A stretch of 64,000 nt of DNA from Bizionia paragorgiae (lineage in GTDB: Bacteria; Bacteroidota; Bacteroidia; Flavobacteriales; Flavobacteriaceae), in contig NZ_FNQK01000012.1 of assembly GCF_900107625.1 (NCBI RefSeq), positions 33,609-97,608 on the forward strand, given 5' to 3'. A model generated the notes under the pieces. It did not search any database. It had not been told where the DNA came from and saw only the letters and a list, made by a program, of their open reading frames with translations. A program made the translations under genes and the position numbers. Of the stretch, positions 34,709-41,076 are shown in pieces. Numbering within the stretch: position 1 is the first letter of the stretch; each line of letters opens with the position of its first letter.

Positions 34709-35899
34709 ATGAAATCTAGATATGCCTTATTTGCATTCTTCATTTTCACCGTATTAGGTGTTCATGCGCAAGAAACGAAAGCACCAAAATTTGGTGATGG
34801 CTTACTTAATTTGGTCGGACAGGATAGCTCTTGGACCATGAAAATTGGTGCTCGAGCACAATTGTTAACCACTTCCAGTTGGGAAGATGGCGGGGAGAAT
34901 TCGCTTAATTTTTTAGTGCGTAGAGCGCGTTTAAAATTTAATGGTTATGCCTTAACCCCAAAACTGCAATATAAAATTCAGTTGGGCTTATCCAATCGTG
35001 ATATGGCAGGTGCATCGCCATATACTAGTAATTCTCCACGTTATATTTTAGATGCGTATCTAAAATGGAATTTTTATAAAAACTTCGCAGTGCAATTTGG
35101 TCAGGGAAATCTACCAGGAAACCGAGAAACTTTAATCTCTTCTGGAAATCTTCAGTTTGTAGACCGATCGAGATTAACTAGTATTTTTAGCTTGGGTCGT
35201 GAGTTTTCTATGCAATTATCACATCATTTTATGCTCTCAGAGCAATTCAAAATTAAAGAAACGGTTTCTATAGCACAAGGTGAAGGCCGTAATGTTACGA
35301 CTGGAAATGAGGGCGGATTAAAGTTTACTGGACGTGTAGAAGTATTACCATTTGGAGATTTTAAAAGTGGAGGAGAACTTGTTGGAGCCGATTTAAAACG
35401 AGAAGAAACACCTAAGTTAGCCTTAGCTCTTGCTTATGACTACAATGGTGATGCGGTTAAAACGCGAAGCAATCAAGGGGGGTATATGGATAGTGATATC
35501 GGTTTGTATGAGACAGATATTTCTACCTTGTTTTTAGATGCTATGTTTAAATATCAAGGATTTTCTTTTATGGCCGAGTATGCGAATAGAAAAGCAGATG
35601 ATCCCTTTGCTAAAAATGAAGATGGTTCCCTTACAGGAGATGCTGTTCAAGTTGGAGACGCACTTAACTTTCAATCGGGTTATGTGTTTCCAAGCAATTG
35701 GGAGATTTCTGGGCGTTATACCACTTTAAATTTAGATCAATTGGTAGCTAGTAGTAATAAAGAGCAATACTATACGCTAGGCGTATCGAAATATATACGC
35801 GGACATAAGCTAAAAGTTCAAAGTGATTTAAGTTATTTAGAAATTGCTAATAGTAATAACGAAATACTATATAGATTACAAGTTGAAATTCATTTTTAA
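34709..35899 (+). CDS. OprP/OprO-type phosphate-selective porin
   Basis: A 396-residue outer-membrane porin. The ATG at 34709 begins a clean signal peptide (MKSRYALFAFFIFTVLGVHAQ); an upstream GTG in frame would add eight residues ahead of it. The N-terminal RARLKFNGYALTPKLQYKIQLGLSNRD and QFGQGNLPGNRETLISSGNLQFVDRS match the phosphate-selective porin O/P family, and the C-terminal strand is YRLQVEIHF. The gene is followed after 69 bases by a PiT phosphate transporter and preceded by a repeat array, so both annotation and regulation point to phosphate uptake. Confidence 0.9.
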   Translation: MKSRYALFAFFIFTVLGVHAQETKAPKFGDGLLNLVGQDSSWTMKIGARAQLLTTSSWEDGGENSLNFLVRRARLKFNGYALTPKLQYKIQLGLSNRDMAGASPYTSNSPRYILDAYLKWNFYKNFAVQFGQGNLPGNRETLISSGNLQFVDRSRLTSIFSLGREFSMQLSHHFMLSEQFKIKETVSIAQGEGRNVTTGNEGGLKFTGRVEVLPFGDFKSGGELVGADLKREETPKLALALAYDYNGDAVKTRSNQGGYMDSDIGLYETDISTLFLDAMFKYQGFSFMAEYANRKADDPFAKNEDGSLTGDAVQVGDALNFQSGYVFPSNWEISGRYTTLNLDQLVASSNKEQYYTLGVSKYIRGHKLKVQSDLSYLEIANSNNEILYRLQVEIHF

Positions 35900-35902
35900 A
35901 AC

Positions 35903-35947
35903 ATAACGTTTAGGTAACATTACAAATCTAAACACTAAAGATATTTG
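35903..35947 (+). promoter_or_regulatory. Pho-box-like repeats and promoter of PiT gene
   Basis: ATAACGT (35903) and GTAACAT (35914) are 11 bp apart. The position for a third unit (35925, AATCTAA) is degenerate but ends eight bases before GATATTTG (35940-35947), matching nAnnTTTG. The PiT ATG is at 35969. Confidence 0.5.
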
Positions 35948-35968
35948 CACAATATATTAAACTAGATT

Positions 35969-38236
35969 ATGGATACTATTTACTTATTAATGATTGCAGC
36001 ACTTACTATTCTAGCAGCAGCCGATTTGGTTGTAGGAGTAAGTAATGATGCTGTTAACTTCTTGAACTCAGCAATTGGTTCAAAAGCTGTACCGCTTAAA
36101 ACAATTATGATTGTAGCGAGTTTAGGTATTTTTATTGGTGCCGTGTTCTCAAGCGGTATGATGGAAGTTGCAAGAAAAGGGATTTTTAATCCTAGTGAGT
36201 TTATGTTTAACGAAATCATGATTATTTTTATGGCGGTAATGATTACCGATATATTACTTCTCGATTTCTTTAATACACTAGGCCTACCAACATCAACAAC
36301 AGTTTCAATTGTATTCGAGTTATTAGGAGCTTCGGTTGCAGTAGCTTTAATAAAAATTAGTGCAAACAATAGCGAATCGTTTGTTGATTTAGGAAAATAC
36401 ATTAACTCCGATCAAGCTTTACTTATTATTTCTGGGATTTTAATGTCGGTGGTAATCGCATTCACTGTAGGTGCTTTGGTACAATATGTATCGCGATTAG
36501 TCTTTACCTTTCATTACGAGAGTAAGATTAGAAATATTGGTGCCTTTTTTGGAGGATTAGGATTAACAGCAATTACCTATTTTATATTTCTTAAAGGTTT
36601 AAAAGGAACGCCTTTTTACGATGATTTGAGTCGCTATGTAGAAGGTAATGAAGCAGTTATTATGTTAATCAGTTTTGTGTTTTGGACGCTGTTTTCATAT
36701 CTGTATATGATGATTCTGAAAAGAAATATTTTACCAGTTGTAATTGTGGCGGGAACCTTTGGTTTAGCATTAGCCTTTTCCGGAAACGATTTAGTGAACT
36801 TTATTGGAGTTCCAATGGCAGCATGGCATTCTTATGAAGCGTGGTCCGTGTCGGGGGTAGATGCTACGGCATTCTCTATGGAGGTGTTAGCTCAAAAAGT
36901 TCCAGCAGAGCCTATTTTATTGTTTATCGCAGGAGCAATAATGGTACTTACGCTATGGTTTTCTAAAAAAGCGAAAACAGTTGCGGAAACCGAAATTAGC
37001 TTATCTAGACAAGGTGAAGGTGCCGAGAAGTTTCAGCCTAACTTATTATCTAGAATGGTTGTTAGAGGGACTCAAGGTATAGGTTATGTTATTAACTCGA
37101 TGATCCCAAAAAGTGTTCAAGAGAAAATAGATCTGAAATTTGAAAAACCAGTAATTACAGTTGCTAAAAATAAAGAGTACGAATTACCTGCCTTCGATGC
37201 CATTCGAGCGTCGGTAAATTTAATGGTGGCTGGGGTTTTAATTTCTATTGCAACCTCTTATAAGTTACCGTTATCGACAACCTACGTGACTTTTATGGTG
37301 GCTATGGGTACTTCTCTAGCTGATAGAGCTTGGGGTAGCGAAAGTGCAGTGTATAGAGTTGCAGGAGTTTTAAATGTTATTGGAGGCTGGTTCTTTACCG
37401 CTTTTAGTGCATTTACAGCAGCTGCGATTTTAGCAGCCTTAATTAGCTGGAATGAAGTAATGATACCAATATTACTATTATTAGCAGTGTTGCTATTAGC
37501 TCGAAATTATATTTCACATAAAAAATCGAGTTCTGCTATTAAAGCAGAAGATAGTTTAACCAAAGCTGAAAGTAGCTCGGTGCAAGGTGTTATTCACGAA
37601 AGTGCTAAAAATATTGCTAACGTTTTAAAACGTGGTAATAAAATATATACCAATGCTATTGAAGGGCTAGCGAAACAAGATTTGTCATCGCTTAAAAAGA
37701 ATAAAAAACAAGTAAATAAGCTATCGGATGAAATTGATGATTTAAGAGATAATATCTTCTATTTCATTAAAAACTTAGATGATTCTAGTGTGGGAGCGAG
37801 TAACTTTTACATTAATATTTTAGGGTATTTACAAGACGTTACACAGTCGTTAGAATATATCTCTAAGGTTAGTCACAAGCATATTAACAACAATCATAAA
37901 AAGCTCAAATTTAGTCAGATAAAAGAGCTAAAAGAGATTGATGGTCAGTTAGAGGTGTTATTCAGAGAAACTAAAGATGCTTTCGATACGCACTCATTCT
38001 ATAAAATCGGTAGTATTCTAGCCAATAAAGCCGAGCTTTACGATCTTGTAAAAGAGAAAATCCAAAAGCAAGTAGAGCGTACACGTTCTGAAGAATCAAG
38101 TCCGAAAAACACGACATTATACTTTAGTTTGCTATTAGAAACTAAAGATTTATTAAATGCCTTAATGAATTTATTAGAAGAATATTATAATTCTTTTGAT
38201 AGTAATATTGAGCCTGCTAAAATTACAGAAGAGTAG
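35969..38236 (+). CDS. PiT-family phosphate transporter fused to PhoU-like domain
   Basis: Inorganic phosphate permease of 755 residues. Two PiT repeats carry signature segments (AADLVVGVSNDAVNFLNSAIGSKA near residue 20 and GNDLVNFIGVPMAAWHS near 270), with about ten to twelve TM helices up to residue ~510. A further ~210 residues (about 540-750, from HESAKNIANVLKRGNKIYTNAIEGLA to LLNALMNLLEEYYNSFDS) form a soluble helical PhoU-like domain. It is probably co-expressed with the porin but has its own repeats. The fused domain suggests control of transport activity from the cytoplasmic side. Confidence 0.92.
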   Translation: MDTIYLLMIAALTILAAADLVVGVSNDAVNFLNSAIGSKAVPLKTIMIVASLGIFIGAVFSSGMMEVARKGIFNPSEFMFNEIMIIFMAVMITDILLLDFFNTLGLPTSTTVSIVFELLGASVAVALIKISANNSESFVDLGKYINSDQALLIISGILMSVVIAFTVGALVQYVSRLVFTFHYESKIRNIGAFFGGLGLTAITYFIFLKGLKGTPFYDDLSRYVEGNEAVIMLISFVFWTLFSYLYMMILKRNILPVVIVAGTFGLALAFSGNDLVNFIGVPMAAWHSYEAWSVSGVDATAFSMEVLAQKVPAEPILLFIAGAIMVLTLWFSKKAKTVAETEISLSRQGEGAEKFQPNLLSRMVVRGTQGIGYVINSMIPKSVQEKIDLKFEKPVITVAKNKEYELPAFDAIRASVNLMVAGVLISIATSYKLPLSTTYVTFMVAMGTSLADRAWGSESAVYRVAGVLNVIGGWFFTAFSAFTAAAILAALISWNEVMIPILLLLAVLLLARNYISHKKSSSAIKAEDSLTKAESSSVQGVIHESAKNIANVLKRGNKIYTNAIEGLAKQDLSSLKKNKKQVNKLSDEIDDLRDNIFYFIKNLDDSSVGASNFYINILGYLQDVTQSLEYISKVSHKHINNNHKKLKFSQIKELKEIDGQLEVLFRETKDAFDTHSFYKIGSILANKAELYDLVKEKIQKQVERTRSEESSPKNTTLYFSLLLETKDLLNALMNLLEEYYNSFDSNIEPAKITEE

Positions 38237-38256
38237 ACCAATAATAGTCGACAAGG

Positions 38257-38289
38257 AAAAAAGGCTTCGTATTCACGGAGCCTTTTTTT
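38257..38289 (+). terminator. Terminator after PiT gene
   Basis: AAAAAAGGCTTCGT / ACGGAGCCTTTTTTT, one mismatch, loop ATTC, 21 bases after the stop codon. Confidence 0.88.
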
Positions 38290-38376
38290 GTTAAAATTAT
38301 TATAAAACCGGTGTTCTGGACGTCTGTAACTTTTTTATGCTCGTATCTACACTAAATATAAAACCTAATTTTAGAT

Positions 38377-39204
38377 ATGAAGAAAGCATCAATTTTATTA
38401 ATGTCTGTTATTGTATTAAGCTCATGTGTTTCAAAAAAGAAATATGTTGCCTTAGAACAAGAAAATGGAGAGATTAAAAGTGAATTAACTAAAGTAAAAG
38501 TAGAAAATGAAGATTTAGAAGCGAAGTTTGATAAGATTCAAATGCGCGTGAATGAATATAATAACAAAATCAAAGCGTTAAAAGAAGATAACGATGTAAA
38601 GTTTGATGCGGTTGGTGATGTAGCAGTTATTTCTAATGCGACCAAAAGAAAAATGAGAGAAACCTTAAAAAAGGTTGATCCAGCGCTTTTAAGTGAAGCG
38701 AAAACATTACAGGATTCTATGAATTTAGCAGTGTCTTACAACCTGAAGAAGAATATGGATACTAGTGATTTAGATGAAGATGACGATATTTCTATCAGTA
38801 TCGATGAAACTGTTGTTATGATTTCTATTTCAGATAAGTTATTGTTTAATACAGGTAGCTACCGAGTAAGTAACAAAGCGAATAATATATTACAAAAATT
38901 AGCCGATGTTATAAATTCAGAACCAAGTTTAGAGGTAATGGTAGAAGGTCATACCGATTCTAGATCTATAAGTACGCCTCAAATTGCTGATAACTGGGAT
39001 TTAAGTGTTTTGCGTGCAACGTCAGTGGTTAGAAAATTACAAAACCAATACAATGTAGCTCCAGAAAAATTAATAGCAGCAGGGAGAAGTAGTTATAAGC
39101 CTTTATTCGATAACGATTCTAACGAAAACAGGTCTAAGAACAGAAGAACTCGTGTTGTAATTCTTCCAAATATTAATAAGTTTTTTGCTTTAATGGAAGA
39201 TTAA
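38377..39204 (+). CDS. OmpA-family lipoprotein
   Basis: A 275-residue lipoprotein (signal ILLMSVIVLSSC, Cys about residue 17). A coiled coil (about residues 24-70, EQENGEIKSELTKVKVENEDLEAKF...) leads to a C-terminal OmpA peptidoglycan-binding domain (about 150-265) with VEGHTDSRSIS, NWDLSVLRATSVVRKL and NRSKNRRTRVVILP. It anchors the outer membrane to the cell wall. It stands alone and ends against the terminator shared with the convergent small-peptide cassette. Confidence 0.9.
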   Translation: MKKASILLMSVIVLSSCVSKKKYVALEQENGEIKSELTKVKVENEDLEAKFDKIQMRVNEYNNKIKALKEDNDVKFDAVGDVAVISNATKRKMRETLKKVDPALLSEAKTLQDSMNLAVSYNLKKNMDTSDLDEDDDISISIDETVVMISISDKLLFNTGSYRVSNKANNILQKLADVINSEPSLEVMVEGHTDSRSISTPQIADNWDLSVLRATSVVRKLQNQYNVAPEKLIAAGRSSYKPLFDNDSNENRSKNRRTRVVILPNINKFFALMED

Positions 39205-39234
39205 GCGAAATAGCGAGTATTAATATTATATTAT

Positions 39235-39271
39235 AAAAAAAAGTGTAACTATTACAGTTACACTTTTTTTT
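39235..39271. terminator. Bidirectional terminator of OmpA gene and cassette 0
   Basis: GTGTAACT (39243-39250) / AGTTACAC (39256-39263) with loop ATTAC, flanked by A-run and T-run of eight to nine bases on each side. Confidence 0.88.
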
Positions 39272-39279
39272 GCAATAAA

Positions 39280-39375
39280 TTAATAAATTATTGTAAATAG
39301 GTTGATAATAATCACAGCTAATGCCAAGATCAGGATTCCAAAAATAAACCATTTGTTTGTTTCGATATTTTCCAT
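39280..39375 (-). CDS. 31-residue single-TM peptide of cassette 0
   Basis: Reading from the ATG at 39375 gives a 31-residue peptide beginning MENIETNKWFIFGILILALA and continuing as Val/Ile-rich hydrophobic residues to Tyr 31. A short acidic head is followed by one transmembrane helix. It sits in a complete transcription unit on the minus strand: operator and promoter at 39427-39475, GCTATT initiation motif at 39422-39417, a leader of about 47 nt, and a strong terminator starting nine bases after the stop. The unit's promoter is a near copy of three others in the same interval that lead to noncoding transcripts. It could be a small membrane regulator or a toxin-like peptide. Not in a family I recognise. 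Confidence 0.5.
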   Translation of the reverse strand: MENIETNKWFIFGILILALAVIIINLFTIIY

Positions 39376-39416
39376 AATATTTTTTATCACCACAAGTAAT
39401 CAGTGGCTTGTAGATT

Positions 39417-39475
39417 AATAGCGATATAAATGTACTATATATTGGTGTGGGTAACAATACGAGTAAGTACGTAAT
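39417..39475 (-). promoter_or_regulatory. Cassette 0 operator and promoter
   Basis: On the minus strand, operator ATTACGTACTTACTCG then TATTG (39475-39455), exactly 20 bases, TACATTTA (39434-39427), four bases, GCTATT (39422-39417). It drives the 31-residue peptide unit. Confidence 0.6.
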
Positions 39476-39501
39476 GTTTTGATTTTTAGAATGTTTTGTG
39501 T

Positions 39502-39568
39502 AAAAAAAAAGCTCTAGATAGTATGTCTAGAACCTTTTTTATTCCCTTTTATAATAATGATCAATAGC
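39502..39568 (-). ncRNA. Cassette 1 candidate small RNA (~67 nt)
   Basis: Predicted from GCTATT (39568-39563) to the T-run (plus-strand A-run 39502-39510) of a hairpin GGTTCTAGA / TCTAGAGC (39511-39533). No ATG in the transcript. Ends are estimates. Confidence 0.5.
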
Positions 39569-39621
39569 TTTATAAATGTAATTTATTAATTAGTGTTATA
39601 AAATAAGAGTAACTACGTAAT
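39563..39621 (-). promoter_or_regulatory. Cassette 1 operator and promoter
   Basis: On the minus strand, ATTACGTAGTTACTC then TTATTT (39621-39601), exactly 20 bases, TACATTTA (39580-39573), four bases, GCTATT (39568-39563). Confidence 0.6.
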
Positions 39622-39639
39622 ATTGGTTTATGTGGGTAT

Positions 39640-39717
39640 AAAAAAGCTCCGCATTACGTGTAATGCAGAGCTTTTTCTTTGGTTGGTTATTCCTCCTTAG
39701 AAATATTGTTTAATAGC
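39640..39717 (-). ncRNA. Cassette 2 candidate small RNA (~78 nt)
   Basis: Predicted from GCTATT (39717-39712) to a hairpin with arms GCTCTGCATTA / TAATGCGGAGC (39646-39671) and six T. The body contains an AAGGAGGAATAA stretch, unusual here because this genome shows little use of Shine-Dalgarno sites, but no start codon follows. Ends are estimates. Confidence 0.5.
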
Positions 39718-39770
39718 AATGTAAAGATATTTCCTTTTTAGTAGACACGCAATACGTAGAATTACTTAGG
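39712..39770 (-). promoter_or_regulatory. Cassette 2 operator and promoter
   Basis: On the minus strand, AAGTAATTCTACGTATTG (within 39770-39750), exactly 20 bases, TATCTTTA (39729-39722), four bases, GCTATT (39717-39712). The left operator half is degenerate. Confidence 0.55.
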
Positions 39771-39794
39771 ATTATTTAGTGAGAATATATTCAT

Positions 39795-39868
39795 AAAAAA
39801 ACTCCGCAATTCAATAAAGTATTGCGGAGAATTAATTGATTTTTTTCCCCAAAAAAATAATTAATAGC
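39795..39868 (-). ncRNA. Cassette 3 candidate small RNA (~74 nt)
   Basis: Predicted from GCTATT (39868-39863) to a hairpin CTCCGCAAT / ATTGCGGAG (39802-39829) with seven T. The body holds a T-run, GGGG and an A-run that could pair internally. No ATG. Ends are estimates. Confidence 0.5.
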
Positions 39869-39921
39869 ACTGTAAATATAGATTATAATAGGGGTACGTG
39901 CAATACGTATAACTACGTAAT
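39863..39921 (-). promoter_or_regulatory. Cassette 3 operator and promoter
   Basis: On the minus strand, ATTACGTAGTTATACG then TATTG (39921-39901), exactly 20 bases, TATATTTA (39880-39873), four bases, GCTATT (39868-39863). The inverted core ACGTA-GTTA-TACGT is perfect in this copy. It begins eight bases after the response-regulator stop codon. Confidence 0.62.
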
Positions 39922-39928
39922 CAGTGTT

Positions 39929-40579
39929 TTATGGAGCTATTACACTTTCTAAAAGGTCCTTATTTAAATTGGCCCAGATCATTAAAGCATTGTGTGATTT
40001 CTCCAGTTTTAATTTTTTTACAATATTACTTCTGTGCTTTTCTATCGTTCTTACTGAGCAGTTTAGGTGTTCTGCAATCTGATTACTAGACATGCTGTGC
40101 GCTAATAACTTTACAATTTTTAATTCTGATTTTGTTAGAAGTTCTATAAGGGCTGTATCGGTGTACGAAAGTTTAGAGTTGAGGTAAGATGCGATTTCTT
40201 CACTAAAATAAGGTTCGCCTCGTTTTGTGTGCTCGATACAGGTTTCAATTTCCTCAATAGCAAATTCTTTTAAAATATAACCGTAAACATTATACTCTTT
40301 CGCTTTGTCGTACAAATGCTCTTCATTATCAAAAGTAATAAGAATCACTTTGGTACTTAAATTATTCTTTTTGCATTCGTAAGCCACTTCCAAGCCTGTT
40401 AGATAAGGCATGCGTATGTCTAAAATAGCAATATCAGGGTTGTGTTTTACGATTAGGTTGTAGGCGGTTTTACCATCTTCAGCTTTACCTAGAATAGTGT
40501 AGCCTTTAGAGGAAATAAAGTCACTTAAACCCCGTAACATTAAAGGGTGATCGTCTGCAATGACTATAGTTGCACTCAT
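39929..40579 (-). CDS. LuxR/NarL-family response regulator
   Basis: A 216-residue two-component regulator. The receiver domain (residues 1-120) has acidic pocket D9-D10, phospho-acceptor D54 (DIAILDIRMPYLTG) and Lys in GYILKEF. The C-terminal LuxR helix-turn-helix (about 145-205) is LLTKSELKIVKLLAHSMSSNQIAEHLNCSVRTIEKHRSNIVKKL. No sensor kinase is in the window. A TACATTTA element lies upstream at 40614-40607. The stop is eight bases from the first of four tandem operators, which makes this protein the first candidate to bind them. It could be read together with the retropepsin gene 50 bases upstream. Confidence 0.92.
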   Translation of the reverse strand: MSATIVIADDHPLMLRGLSDFISSKGYTILGKAEDGKTAYNLIVKHNPDIAILDIRMPYLTGLEVAYECKKNNLSTKVILITFDNEEHLYDKAKEYNVYGYILKEFAIEEIETCIEHTKRGEPYFSEEIASYLNSKLSYTDTALIELLTKSELKIVKLLAHSMSSNQIAEHLNCSVRTIEKHRSNIVKKLKLEKSHNALMIWANLNKDLLESVIAP

Positions 40580-40629
40580 GATAATTTGGTGTATAAACGT
40601 TGGTTATAAATGTAAGAAATTTATTATGC

Positions 40630-41076
40630 TTATTTAGATTTTAAGTACAAGTATTTTTTATCATAATCGATAATTCCCTTTGCTTTCTTTAAAATATCTG
40701 CCCCAATAATACCATTTACTGGTTGTGCATTGTGAGTGGTTAATGCAATATTAACATGTGATAAATCGAATAATACAAAGGTTACTTTGTCTTTTTTCCA
40801 CCGACCTATTTTAAGGGTGTTTTGTTTAGAAATACGGGTAAGCATATTTGTGGCTCCTGCTCCAGAAGCTTTTATATCCGATGCTTTTACTTCGAGTTTA
40901 AAGTGTTCAGCATCATCAAACCCGATGCAGCTACTCGAGGCCCCCGTGTCTAAAATAAAAAGGCCTTTAACACCATTAATTGTTGCTTTTATTTCGAAGT
41001 GATTCGTTTTAGTAAATCTTAATTTAATTTTAGTGTATCCTTTTTTAAGAAGGAACTCTTTGAGATCGTTTTCCAT
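40630..41076 (-). CDS. Retropepsin-like (clan AA) aspartic protease
   Basis: A 148-residue single-domain aspartic protease with the active-site motif FILDTGASSSCIG (D43-T44-G45), a flap-like middle and NGIIGADILKKAKGIIDYD near the end, typical of clan AA. One domain implies an active homodimer. No signal peptide or TM segment is visible, so it should be cytosolic. Its start overlaps the 3' end of the CHAT gene by 32 bases, which makes co-translation and a shared pathway likely. The substrate is unknown; the neighbouring regulator or anti-sigma protein are possible targets, which is speculation. Confidence 0.88.
   Translation of the reverse strand: MENDLKEFLLKKGYTKIKLRFTKTNHFEIKATINGVKGLFILDTGASSSCIGFDDAEHFKLEVKASDIKASGAGATNMLTRISKQNTLKIGRWKKDKVTFVLFDLSHVNIALTTHNAQPVNGIIGADILKKAKGIIDYDKKYLYLKSK

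Noticed and set aside
39173..39457. Minus-strand open frame of 94 residues over cassette 0
   Set aside because: It runs through the terminator hairpin and into the OmpA gene and would start upstream of the predicted transcription start. The 31-residue frame fits the transcription unit far better.
39235..39921. Possible CRISPR array or simple tandem duplication
   Set aside because: The spacing between copies is uneven (about 110-155 bp), repeats are split into operator, promoter and initiation parts, and each copy ends in a different terminator. No CRISPR-type repeat-spacer pattern is seen here or elsewhere in the window.
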